DNA from: Chlamydiia bacterium
GTDB lineage: Bacteria > Chlamydiota > Chlamydiia > Chlamydiales > Simkaniaceae
Assembly (NCBI GenBank): GCA_022601645.1
Contig: JAJACH010000001.1
Span: forward strand, 434,001-498,000
DNA: 64,000 nucleotides
Reading direction: 5' to 3'
Shown here one piece after another: positions 29,047 through 36,943 of this stretch. The notes beneath the pieces were generated by a model, which saw only the letters and a list, made by a program, of their open reading frames with translations, made no database searches and was not told the DNA's origin. The position numbers were made by a program, and so were the translations under genes. Each line of letters starts with the position of its first letter. The stretch's first letter is position 1.

Positions 29047-29914
29047 AGGTTTTAAGTGGGAGGTTTGGGTCGGTTAGAGAGGGGTCGATGCTGCATTCGA
29101 GCATAGTGCCGATCACGTCGGGGTGATTTTCTTGCTGAATTTCATGATAGACATCAAGTTGTGTGAGGACGTTACCTTGGGCATTTCCGTGTGAGCAGTC
29201 GATAAGAATTTTCGTATTCCAGTTGCCGCGTTTTAAGTGGTTTTGAGCCTTTGTACTACCTCGCAGGACAAGGTGGGTATGAGGGTTTCCAGGGGTGTCA
29301 ACTTGGATGGGTTTACCCTCTTCTGAGAGCTCGAGGTGGGAGTGGGAATGTTGAGCAGACTTAATGGCGTTTAAGGCGATGTCGATGTCACCGTCGGTGC
29401 GGTTTTTGATGCCAAAGGGGATGGGGTAGGAGGAGACGAGTTGGCGGTGGATTTGGGATTCTGCAGTGCGTGCGCCGATAAAACCCCAGGTCACAAAGTC
29501 ACAGAGGTAGGGGGCGATGAGGGGGTCGAGAAATTCGGTGGCAATAGGCATTCCAAGTAAGGTGAGATCGCGAAATAGACGCCTTGTTTCAATTAGGCCT
29601 TTTGCCATGTCGTTTGAGCCATCAAGGTCTGGATCGTAGATAAACCCTTTCCAACCAGAGATGGTGCGGGGTTTTTCGCACATCACGCGCATGCAGAGCA
29701 TTTGAGGTAGATCGAGTTTTAAGAGCTCTTTCGCTAAAGTGATAGTGCTTTCATAAGAGTGGATTGAGCAGGGGCCGATGATAAGCGCTTTATCGCCGCT
29801 TCCTTGGATAAGCTTTGCGACTTTTTCGCGTTGCGAGTAAATCGTATTTACGCTTTGATTGGAGATCAATTTCGCAGCTTCTCGAGGAGTTGGTAAAGGA
29901 CGAATGCGTTTCAT
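28997..29914 (-). CDS. Class I DAHP synthase with shortened C-terminus
   Basis: This enzyme joins phosphoenolpyruvate and erythrose 4-phosphate in the first step of the shikimate pathway. The 305-residue protein is of the AroF/G/H type: GPCSIHS (Cys49), EKPRT (Lys81), GARTAESQ (Arg149), GIKNRTDG (Lys170), DCSHGN (His242) and Glu273 match the known metal, PEP and substrate ligands. It is about 45 residues shorter than E. coli AroG. The missing part is mainly the loop before the last metal ligand; SLTDP (Asp282) may replace SITDAC. The start is the ATG at 29914, overlapping the divergent gene by 11 bp. Chlamydia, as I recall, uses a DhnA-type enzyme instead. Confidence 0.88.
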   Translation of the reverse strand: MKRIRPLPTPREAAKLISNQSVNTIYSQREKVAKLIQGSGDKALIIGPCSIHSYESTITLAKELLKLDLPQMLCMRVMCEKPRTISGWKGFIYDPDLDGSNDMAKGLIETRRLFRDLTLLGMPIATEFLDPLIAPYLCDFVTWGFIGARTAESQIHRQLVSSYPIPFGIKNRTDGDIDIALNAIKSAQHSHSHLELSEEGKPIQVDTPGNPHTHLVLRGSTKAQNHLKRGNWNTKILIDCSHGNAQGNVLTQLDVYHEIQQENHPDVIGTMLECSIDPSLTDPNLPLKTFIQSVSTPQRAVASIP

Positions 29915-30737
29915 TTATTCTAGGCTTATCTTTTCTTTGTGTCTCTTTTTAGGCTTGTTGAGCCTTTCAGGGATGTTTTACTTAGCCTCTTCTAAACGCT
30001 CTGATATTGTCATTGGCGGCAAGAATAACAATGAGCAGCGCATCGTTGGCGAGGCTTTAGCTATTTTACTTGAGCATTATACGGATCTTTCGATTGGCCG
30101 CAAGTTTCATATTGATGGTACGTTTTTAGTCTATGAGGCGCTCCGGTCAAATTTAATTGATTTGAATGTTGAATACGAGGGGACAGCACGTCAATGTTTG
30201 TTTAAAGACTTAACCTGCGATCTCGATCAAGCTTTTTCAAAGCTTGGGTTAAAGCGGGTGCACGATTTGGGGTTTTCAAACAGTTATGTTTTATTGGTGC
30301 ATCCGCTATCAAAACTGCAAAAGTTAAGTGAAATATCTGGTAAGATGCGAGTTGGCTATGATGCTGAGTACCGCAGGCGGGTGGATTGTTTTGAGTATGG
30401 AGGCGACCCGTTTTTGATGGATCCAGCTCTTTTATATTTGGCTCTTGATCGCAAGCAGCTTGATGTGATCAATGCCTCGACAACTGAAGGGTTAACAGTA
30501 AAATATGGCTTGCGAAAGCTTCAAGATGATGTCAGGCAAATGCCTTCTTATCGCTCATTTGTGGTCGTTCGTGAAAAAGTGTTAAAAAAGTATCCGGAAA
30601 TAAAGTCCATTATCCAAAAATTACATATTACAACCGAGGAGATGACGCAGCTCAATTATCAGACAGACTGTTTGAAAAGGGCGCCGAAGGACGTTGCCTA
30701 TGAGTTCTTAGTAGAAAAGAATATGCTTGAATGTTAA
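29904..30737 (+). CDS. OpuAC/ProX-type solute-binding protein
   Basis: The 277-residue product from ATG 29904 (AAAGGA upstream) has an N-terminal hydrophobic signal or anchor (about residues 4-26). A glycine betaine/choline-type binding domain follows: IVIGGKNNNEQRIVGEAL, then a GTFLVYEALRSNLIDLNVEYEGTA segment, with a second lobe containing the VINASTTEGLTVKYGL motif. These proteins normally feed an ABC importer, but no permease or ATPase gene is adjacent. The next gene is an amino-acid symporter. The ligand cannot be read from the sequence; osmolytes or betaine-like compounds are the family norm. Confidence 0.8.
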   Translation: MRFIYSRLIFSLCLFLGLLSLSGMFYLASSKRSDIVIGGKNNNEQRIVGEALAILLEHYTDLSIGRKFHIDGTFLVYEALRSNLIDLNVEYEGTARQCLFKDLTCDLDQAFSKLGLKRVHDLGFSNSYVLLVHPLSKLQKLSEISGKMRVGYDAEYRRRVDCFEYGGDPFLMDPALLYLALDRKQLDVINASTTEGLTVKYGLRKLQDDVRQMPSYRSFVVVREKVLKKYPEIKSIIQKLHITTEEMTQLNYQTDCLKRAPKDVAYEFLVEKNMLEC

Positions 30738-30750
30738 ACTGCTTGGCAAG

Positions 30751-32130
30751 ATGGACACCATACAGAATTTTATCGAGGTCCTACGGGGGTACATATGGAG
30801 CCCGCCTCTTCTTATTTTCTTAGTCGCTGCTGGCGTTTATTTGACGATTCGTACCAAAGGGGTGCAATTTCGCTATCTCTGGTATGCTCATAAAATTGCT
30901 TTTAAACGACATGATGATGACGCTCAGGGTGATGTTTCTCACTTTCAAGCTCTCATGACAGCCTTAGCTGCTACAATTGGGATTGGATCAATTTCTGGGA
31001 TTGCAACCGCCATTGCTACAGGCGGTCTAGGAGCACTGTTTTGGATGTGGATAGCCGCTTTATTTGGGATGGCAACAAAGTATGGTGAGGCCATTTTGGC
31101 GATCAAATACCGGGTGGCTGACGAAAAAGGCGAGATGTGCGGGGGGCCGATGTATTACCTCAGCCGCGGTATCAACTCGAAGTTTCTAGCCGGTGCATTT
31201 GCCATTTTTGCTGCGATCACAGCGCTTGGAACGGGGAATCTTGTCCAATCAAACTCTGTATCAAGTGCCCTTTTGGACCTTTTTAACGTTCCACCAGTAT
31301 GGTCAGGCTTGGGGCTTATGATTGCTGTTGGGTTCGCTTTAATTGGCGGAATTAAGAGCATTGGCCGCATCGCGGGATTATTAGTGCCGACAATGGCACT
31401 CTTTTACCTCGTTGGTGGGTTGGCAATCATGGTGATTCGCTATGAACAGGTGCCTGCAGCATTTGCGCTTATTTTCCACTCAGCTTTTAATGGCCAGGCC
31501 GCAGCTGGAGGATTTTTAGGAGCCTCGGTCATGCTTGCTGTGCGAATGGGTATTTCACGCGGTGTATTTTCAAGTGAAGCAGGACTTGGAAGTTCCCCGA
31601 TCGCGGCGGCTGCTGCAAAAACGGATACACCAGGACGCCAAGCGCTTGTTTCGATGTGTAGTGTCTTTATCACAACGGGCATCGTTTGTACGATCACAGG
31701 CGTTGCTATCGCAGTGTCTGGCGTGTTGGGTACGATGGGAGCCAACGGAAAGCTCCTTGATGGCTCAGCGCTAGCCCTTAGAGCTTTCGATTCAGTCATC
31801 CCTTACGGTGGTCTAATCGTAACCATTGCGCTGATTCCATTTGCTTATTCGACGATCTTAGGCTGGGCCTACTACGGAGAAAAAAGCGTTGAGTACCTCT
31901 TTGGAATCAAAGCGGTAAAAATTTACCGCCTTGTTGCCACATTGATCGTTTTCCCAGGGGCAATTGTCTCGCTTGAGCTCGCTTGGGGGATTTCTGATGT
32001 CATGAATGGCCTGATGGCCTTCCCAAACCTTGTTGGTCTCTTTGCGATGGGTGGTATCATTTCTAAGGAAACACGTGCCTTTGATAAGATTGTTTCCCAT
32101 GAGAAAAAAGCCCGTGCTGTAAAAAGTTAA
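30751..32130 (+). CDS. Alanine/glycine:cation symporter (AGCS family)
   Basis: This inner-membrane transporter takes up alanine or glycine with Na+ or H+. The 459-residue product has about ten or eleven transmembrane helices. The family patterns are clear: FQALMTALAATIGIGSISG, GGPMYYLSRG, GNLVQSNSV, and GISRGVFSSEAGLGSSPIAAAAAKTD, the AGCS signature region. ATG 30751 is the preferred start; a TTG at 30727 overlaps the previous gene. Chlamydia has comparable DagA proteins. Confidence 0.95.
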   Translation: MDTIQNFIEVLRGYIWSPPLLIFLVAAGVYLTIRTKGVQFRYLWYAHKIAFKRHDDDAQGDVSHFQALMTALAATIGIGSISGIATAIATGGLGALFWMWIAALFGMATKYGEAILAIKYRVADEKGEMCGGPMYYLSRGINSKFLAGAFAIFAAITALGTGNLVQSNSVSSALLDLFNVPPVWSGLGLMIAVGFALIGGIKSIGRIAGLLVPTMALFYLVGGLAIMVIRYEQVPAAFALIFHSAFNGQAAAGGFLGASVMLAVRMGISRGVFSSEAGLGSSPIAAAAAKTDTPGRQALVSMCSVFITTGIVCTITGVAIAVSGVLGTMGANGKLLDGSALALRAFDSVIPYGGLIVTIALIPFAYSTILGWAYYGEKSVEYLFGIKAVKIYRLVATLIVFPGAIVSLELAWGISDVMNGLMAFPNLVGLFAMGGIISKETRAFDKIVSHEKKARAVKS

Positions 32131-32200
32131 TTTTACAAACAAGTTAAATATTTCTTTTTTTCTTAACGAATAATATGAAATCGAATAATCTTTCATCCTT

Positions 32201-32788
32201 ATGAGAGAGTTTATCAAGAAATCATCTTTTTCTTGGCTTATTACCTTACTTCCTCTTTTAATTGAGCTATTTTGTGTTCCCTATTCTACTTGGCACGAAA
32301 GAGCATTCTGGAAACAACTGTTACTCTTTTCAGGTTTTTCTGCCTTGAGTTTTCTTGTCTTTGTTTTAGCACTGCACCCACTAACTGCAATTTTTAAAAA
32401 AAACCAGTGGCTAAAGTTACTAAATCGACACCGTAGGCAGTGGGGGCTAGCGTGTTTTTATTATGCCTTTTTTCATATGTGTTGTTACTTGCTTATGAAA
32501 CAGGTTCTATATGGAAGGATTGATTTCAAATACTTCCTTCATCCTGTAATCTTCCCTGCTCTTATTGCTATTTTTCTGCTTTTGATTTTGGCAGTCACAA
32601 GTAACAATGCCTCAATACGATTCCTTAAATACAAAGCGTGGAAAAAGCTTCACAAGTTAACCTACGTTGTTGAGGGTCTTATATTTTTTCATATCCTTTT
32701 GCAAGGCGGTTGGTCCATCCTTTGGGCTTTTCTCTTTTTTGTCCCGTTGGTTTTCTTGCAAAAAAAGCGTTCAAAGCTAAAACGTTAG
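32201..32788 (+). CDS. MsrQ/YedZ-like haem-binding membrane protein
   Basis: The 195-residue protein has about six transmembrane segments and a ferric-reductase-type core. The pattern RRQWGLACFYYAFFHMCCYL, with a His near residue 92, and WKKLHKLTYVVEGLIFFHILLQ, with further His residues, matches the b-haem ligands of MsrQ (YedZ). In enterobacteria MsrQ passes electrons from the quinone pool to MsrP, a periplasmic methionine sulfoxide reductase. No msrP gene lies in this window, so the partner is unknown. It has its own intergenic regions on both sides. Confidence 0.75.
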   Translation: MREFIKKSSFSWLITLLPLLIELFCVPYSTWHERAFWKQLLLFSGFSALSFLVFVLALHPLTAIFKKNQWLKLLNRHRRQWGLACFYYAFFHMCCYLLMKQVLYGRIDFKYFLHPVIFPALIAIFLLLILAVTSNNASIRFLKYKAWKKLHKLTYVVEGLIFFHILLQGGWSILWAFLFFVPLVFLQKKRSKLKR

Positions 32789-32882
32789 AATTATATTTTT
32801 AATATTCGTAAACAAATTAATTGAAGTTATTTTATATTCGCCTTTGTTGTATTATTTCCGTTTAATCAAAGAGGTGTATTCT

Positions 32883-33692
32883 GTGTTTATTGTAGATAGA
32901 ATTATAGATGCTAAGGTTGCTGTTTCTCAGCTATTTGTACCAAATACAGGTGATGAACTTCATGAAGTTGATCGAAGGGCTAAAGAAGCTTTTATAAGCA
33001 GGTACCCTGGTCGTACTAATCTAGTTAAAATCCCTGTTGATGGTATGACAACTACTCTAGATGGGATGGAAATTCGTCCTAATGGAGCTCGCCGTTGGAT
33101 CGTTTTTTGTTTGGGTCGTGGAGGGGTGTATGAAAGACATGGTGACGATTTATACGCCTTAGCGGTTGCTGCTAAAGCGAACCTTCTAGCTTTTAATTAC
33201 CGCGGAGTCGGTGATAGCACGGGGGTGGTTCTTGGCGCCCGTGACTTGGTTACAGATGCACTTCGCGCGCATGATTTTATTCAAAGAACACATCACACGA
33301 CTGATATTACATTTCATGGTTTTTCTCTTGGGACTGGTGTAGTTGCAGAGGCAGCACTTCAACGCCCTCAGTCCAAAGTCGTTCTAGATAGCGGGTACCG
33401 AAGATTAACAGATGCTGCAGTAGGCCACCGAGGTTATCATCTTATGCGGATTGCGATGCATCTTTTTGGCTGGCAATTAAGTCCAGAAGAAGCCCTTCCA
33501 AAGCTTGGTAAAAGAGCCCTTGTTGTGAATAAGTTACATGATTCAACCATCCCTTTTGATGTGAGTTTGTATGCGGCAGTTGAGAGTTCCGGAGTAAAGC
33601 ACCATCTTGTGGATTCCAATGACCATGGCGCTTTTCTAACAGGCGATGCACTTAGCGCCTATGCTGCTCATGTTGCCTCCAGAGTTGTCTAG
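32883..33692 (+). CDS. Alpha/beta hydrolase, chlamydial DUF818-like
   Basis: The preferred start is GTG 32883, with AAAGAGGTG about 7 nt upstream, giving 269 residues; a TTG at 32844 has no ribosome site. The alpha/beta hydrolase core is complete: LLAFNYRGVGDSTG before the nucleophile, the elbow GFSLG with Ser, an Asp at NKLHDSTIPF, and a His at NDHGAFLTG. It resembles the chlamydia-specific DUF818 family, whose substrate is unknown. There is no signal peptide. It shares a palindromic CTAG with the convergent gene, so both stops overlap. Confidence 0.8.
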   Translation: MFIVDRIIDAKVAVSQLFVPNTGDELHEVDRRAKEAFISRYPGRTNLVKIPVDGMTTTLDGMEIRPNGARRWIVFCLGRGGVYERHGDDLYALAVAAKANLLAFNYRGVGDSTGVVLGARDLVTDALRAHDFIQRTHHTTDITFHGFSLGTGVVAEAALQRPQSKVVLDSGYRRLTDAAVGHRGYHLMRIAMHLFGWQLSPEEALPKLGKRALVVNKLHDSTIPFDVSLYAAVESSGVKHHLVDSNDHGAFLTGDALSAYAAHVASRVV

Positions 33693-35017
33693 ATCAGAGG
33701 CGATTCGATTATCCATCCGTATAGAGTATCGATCGCCTTGATGAATGAGGCGCGATTCTCTTCATGAGAGAAGATCTCCTCCTCATTGACCCCCATTTCT
33801 TTGGCAACGTCGCTGTAATTTAAGAAGTAATAAAATCCTTCACTACGTCCAAAATAGTGGTTAGGAACTCTATCTAATTGACTAGCAACAGAAAATGCTG
33901 TTGAGGTAAATCCCCATTGAATAGAGGCGTTAAAGATTCTATCTTGAGTCCAATACTTGGCAATTAGATCGAGAAAACGCGCATCCTGCGCTCCATATTT
34001 AACGCATAGTTGATAAAATACCTCTTCCTCAGGCCTCGTATCCTTACTATTCTCTGAGAGTATTTGATAGATTTCATCAATATCTTCGCTTTGACTTATT
34101 AAATATTCAGTGACTGAAGAACATTGCAGTAACAAGGATGGATCAGTTGCAAGTTGTGGATCTAAGAGAGCAAGTTCTCGTGGATTGAGATAGGCAAAAA
34201 ATGCTTCACATGGATTTTGTGGGAGTGTTGAAGCCCATGAGGGGATGTCTTCTTCTGGGAGGTTGTCTAACCGCTCTTTCATTAAACGCACCAAAGTTTT
34301 AAAAGAGTCAGTTGCTTTCTTCAACTCATCCAATTCAAATCTTTTGCTAAGCTCTGAAGGTGTCAAAGCGAGTTGTAGGGCATAAGTATATTCGAGTTGA
34401 GTCATGACCCATGTCGCAGGAAGGCAAGTATAACCTGAATGCTGAGCTGACGATGGCTTAAGAAGGTCTAAGTGGATACGACTCGTTAGGAAAAATTCGA
34501 GCAAAGGAAAGAACGTTTCAACGGTATTAAGTGTTGCAGCGTAAATAGCCTTTTCGAAGAGGGGTTGTAAATCCGTGCCCTGGTCATGCAAAAAAAGCAA
34601 AAATGTATGGAAATTACTTTGATAAAACGCCTGCCTCTCGTGAAAGTAGAAGTCAAGTTCAGGAATCTTACCATATCCATCAGGAAGCGCCTGCAAGACT
34701 TTCCAGAAATCCTTTGGATTCAATGTTTCCATGCATGTACGAAACAAGGGGGTTCCACAAGATGGGGGTGCATATGGAAATGGGGATGCATATGGGCACA
34801 GATCGATATCCGGATCTCCACCCTCATTTAGATAAGCAATGATCTCATCGACATTCTTAGTTCGCATGGCCACTATTAGTGTTTCTACTTCCTGTGGTTG
34901 CTGTATCTTTTCACACACCTCAGATAATGTGAATAAAAGGGGAGCTTCCTGTAGCGTATCCGCAACGGCCTCTTTCCATTCAACTGTTTGATTTTTTTGT
35001 ATTTCCTGAACAATCAT
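33689..35017 (-). CDS. Large hypothetical protein, possible effector
   Basis: The 442-residue protein is acidic and mostly helical, without a signal peptide, membrane segment or catalytic motif. Residues about 45-90 (IVAMRTKNVDEIIAYLNEGGDPDID and GTPLFRTCME) look like one ankyrin-type repeat. The remainder has scattered helical repeats with aromatic residues. Such repeat-like proteins are common among chlamydial effectors, but that role is only a guess. A TATAACTCC-like -10 region precedes the start. Nothing in the neighbourhood fixes a function. Confidence 0.6.
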   Translation of the reverse strand: MIVQEIQKNQTVEWKEAVADTLQEAPLLFTLSEVCEKIQQPQEVETLIVAMRTKNVDEIIAYLNEGGDPDIDLCPYASPFPYAPPSCGTPLFRTCMETLNPKDFWKVLQALPDGYGKIPELDFYFHERQAFYQSNFHTFLLFLHDQGTDLQPLFEKAIYAATLNTVETFFPLLEFFLTSRIHLDLLKPSSAQHSGYTCLPATWVMTQLEYTYALQLALTPSELSKRFELDELKKATDSFKTLVRLMKERLDNLPEEDIPSWASTLPQNPCEAFFAYLNPRELALLDPQLATDPSLLLQCSSVTEYLISQSEDIDEIYQILSENSKDTRPEEEVFYQLCVKYGAQDARFLDLIAKYWTQDRIFNASIQWGFTSTAFSVASQLDRVPNHYFGRSEGFYYFLNYSDVAKEMGVNEEEIFSHEENRASFIKAIDTLYGWIIESPLI

Positions 35018-35089
35018 AATAACCCCGTATTTATTTGGAGTTATAGTAATTTAAGATAGTTTAAAAGTAAAGTGGTGTAAAATTAAAAA

Positions 35090-35935
35090 CTATCTACCAA
35101 CAGCGTGAAAATTATGGTGTTTGGTTTTAGTTAGTAGGTCCCTAAGGTTTTTGGGAAGCATGAAGGCAGGGCAAGCTCTTCGAGTAGGATCTCTTAAAAG
35201 CTTTACTGCTTCATCGATAAAGTAGCTGATGGGGACGAGGTCTTCGTGCCTTGCTCCTTCATGAATATAGGGGACTTTAATTGTTCTGACTAGGAGGTTT
35301 TTCACACTAAGTGAATTTGCCGGATAATCAGAGCGAATATCTGTGAGTTTTTCAAGATGTCTTGCGAGGGTTTCGCTCTCGGCAGCTGTCAAATGTGGTC
35401 GCATGTCAATGACAGTATTCAGGATGTGAATCGCTGTATTTGTTAGAGGTCTGATTGCCTCCAAGGACCTTGAAAAGGTAACCTTTTTCGTTCCTAGCCA
35501 TTTGGTTTTTATATGCAGTTTTGCATCAAGTGGGTGCGTCGGATCTTCAGTAAACTTTGAGATTCGTTCATAGGGGACGATACAATCTAGTGTTGTGTGA
35601 ATTTGCGCATCAGGCACGACCCTTCGAGGGTTTTTTGCTTCAGTTTGAATTGTCACTCGACCTTTTAAGCTGACGGGTGAAGGACTACTCGGGGTTCCAA
35701 CAGGGCTCATTACGGTAGAGGCAGGAGAAGTCGCATAGGTTACCGGACTTGAATGTCCTGTTGAAAAGGATTCTCCAGACTCTAGGACACTACTACAAAC
35801 ACTTGCAACGCGTTCATTCAGATCTGTGCGAGCATGGAATTCTGCAAGTGTCGGGGTAGTAAGACGGGGTTCGTCTAGTTTAATTATCTGTAAATCTGTG
35901 GGATCTTTAAGCCCACCACTGCCATGGATAGTAAT
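35090..35935 (-). CDS. Hypothetical protein with probable non-ATG (ATT) start
   Basis: The frame is open from 35090 back to about 35960. The first ATG is at 35710 (206 residues), but the coding frame continues about 75 codons upstream with protein-like composition (IHGSGGLKDPTDLQII, then FHARTDLNERVASVCSSVLE). No ATG, GTG or TTG occurs in that stretch. A GAGAGG (35941-35946) stands 5 nt before ATT 35935 and 2 nt before ATT 35938, so ATT 35935 fits best as a start, giving about 281 residues. The N-terminal part is Ser/Thr/Pro-rich (about 60-95) and the C-terminal part helical and basic. The family is unknown. A sequencing error or a frameshift could also explain the missing start codon. Confidence 0.5.
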   Translation of the reverse strand: MTIHGSGGLKDPTDLQIIKLDEPRLTTPTLAEFHARTDLNERVASVCSSVLESGESFSTGHSSPVTYATSPASTVMSPVGTPSSPSPVSLKGRVTIQTEAKNPRRVVPDAQIHTTLDCIVPYERISKFTEDPTHPLDAKLHIKTKWLGTKKVTFSRSLEAIRPLTNTAIHILNTVIDMRPHLTAAESETLARHLEKLTDIRSDYPANSLSVKNLLVRTIKVPYIHEGARHEDLVPISYFIDEAVKLLRDPTRRACPAFMLPKNLRDLLTKTKHHNFHAVGR

Positions 35936-35951
35936 AATAACCTCTCGCTTG

Positions 35952-35999
35952 TTAATTAAAATTATAACATATATTAATTATAATTTCAATTTTAATTAA
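35952..35999. repeat. AT-rich 48-bp imperfect palindrome
   Basis: TTAATTAAAATT (35952-35963) is the exact inverted copy of AATTTTAATTAA (35988-35999). Inside it ATTATAA (35961-35967) pairs with TTATAAT (35978-35984). The segment is almost pure AT and sits between two minus-strand genes. It could be a cruciform, a nucleoid-protein site or a promoter region for the gene at 35090-35935. Confidence 0.6.
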
Positions 36000-36081
36000 T
36001 ATTCGCGAAAGGTTGAGTGTTAGTGGGTTAAGTTGTTTTGCAAACTGTTTAAGGTTAGGGGGTTGGCTTAATGTTCTTTAA

Positions 36082-36918
36082 TTAAGGGCGTTGCATCCAC
36101 GTTGTCGCGTTATCTACGACTTGAGCACCAAAGCGCTCAATCATCTCGACGTGTGAGGTATTGGTTGCTGTATGGTAGGTCTCGCCCTTACCAGCAGCTG
36201 GGAGGGCTCCTTGCCAGGGGCTAAGGTGGGTGTCATCCTTAGAGGCATAGAAATCAAACTCTCGTTCTGGAGGAGGCGCCGGGAAGGCCTCTTGCATTGA
36301 TTGGAGAAGAGCAAGGGATTCAGCACTTCCAGCTTCTAAACCCCTTCTTAGTTCAGGGCTAAAACAGCACTTGGTGCAGCCGGTTTGGTTCAAGCGGGTA
36401 AGCTTTGTGGTTCCGAAAAAGGCCCCCGCTAGGGTGATCACTTTGACTCGCGTTGGGCGGGATCTTAGGTGGTGTTCTATGCGGGCGACAATGCGTGCTC
36501 CATTTGATTCGCCGATCAAGCAGACTTTGTTATCTGGGTGGGCTCTGATGTATTCCTCGACAAGGCGTATGACGGATGTAGAGGTGTCGTCTAGGCTGGC
36601 ATCGCCATTTCGGTAGATGTGAGGCGCTATGACATCTGCTGTTTTGTCACGCTCTTGAACAGCGCGTAATGGGACTTCCCAAACATCAGGATTTGCACTT
36701 AAGCCTGAGACAAAAAGGTAAAGGCCTGTGCTTTCTGGTTTCCACGTAACACGACTGCCAAAGGGGGGGTATGCGTTTGTATCACCTGTGTAATCCGTGC
36801 GACAGGCTGCTTTGGCCATTTTTGCGATGGTTCTTATATGTGTGCTAACACATGCTCTGCTTTTTTCGAAGCATGAACGGTGATCTTGCAAATGTGATGC
36901 TATTAAGGGAACTGCCAT
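36082..36918 (-). CDS. Alpha/beta hydrolase, lipase-like
   Basis: The 278-residue protein has a lipase-type core. GLYLFVSGLSANPDVW resembles the oxyanion region, the nucleophile elbow is GESNG (about residues 140-144), an acidic residue stands at ASKDD, and the His is in NTSHVEMI. A CXXC-type cysteine cluster (GCTKCC) and a CRTD near the N-terminus are unusual. No cleavable signal peptide is evident. It lies 25 bp downstream of valS on the same strand. The substrate is unknown; a host-directed lipase is possible but not shown. Confidence 0.7.
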   Translation of the reverse strand: MAVPLIASHLQDHRSCFEKSRACVSTHIRTIAKMAKAACRTDYTGDTNAYPPFGSRVTWKPESTGLYLFVSGLSANPDVWEVPLRAVQERDKTADVIAPHIYRNGDASLDDTSTSVIRLVEEYIRAHPDNKVCLIGESNGARIVARIEHHLRSRPTRVKVITLAGAFFGTTKLTRLNQTGCTKCCFSPELRRGLEAGSAESLALLQSMQEAFPAPPPEREFDFYASKDDTHLSPWQGALPAAGKGETYHTATNTSHVEMIERFGAQVVDNATTWMQRP

Positions 36919-36943
36919 GCATTTATTAGAACACTTAGTAGGA

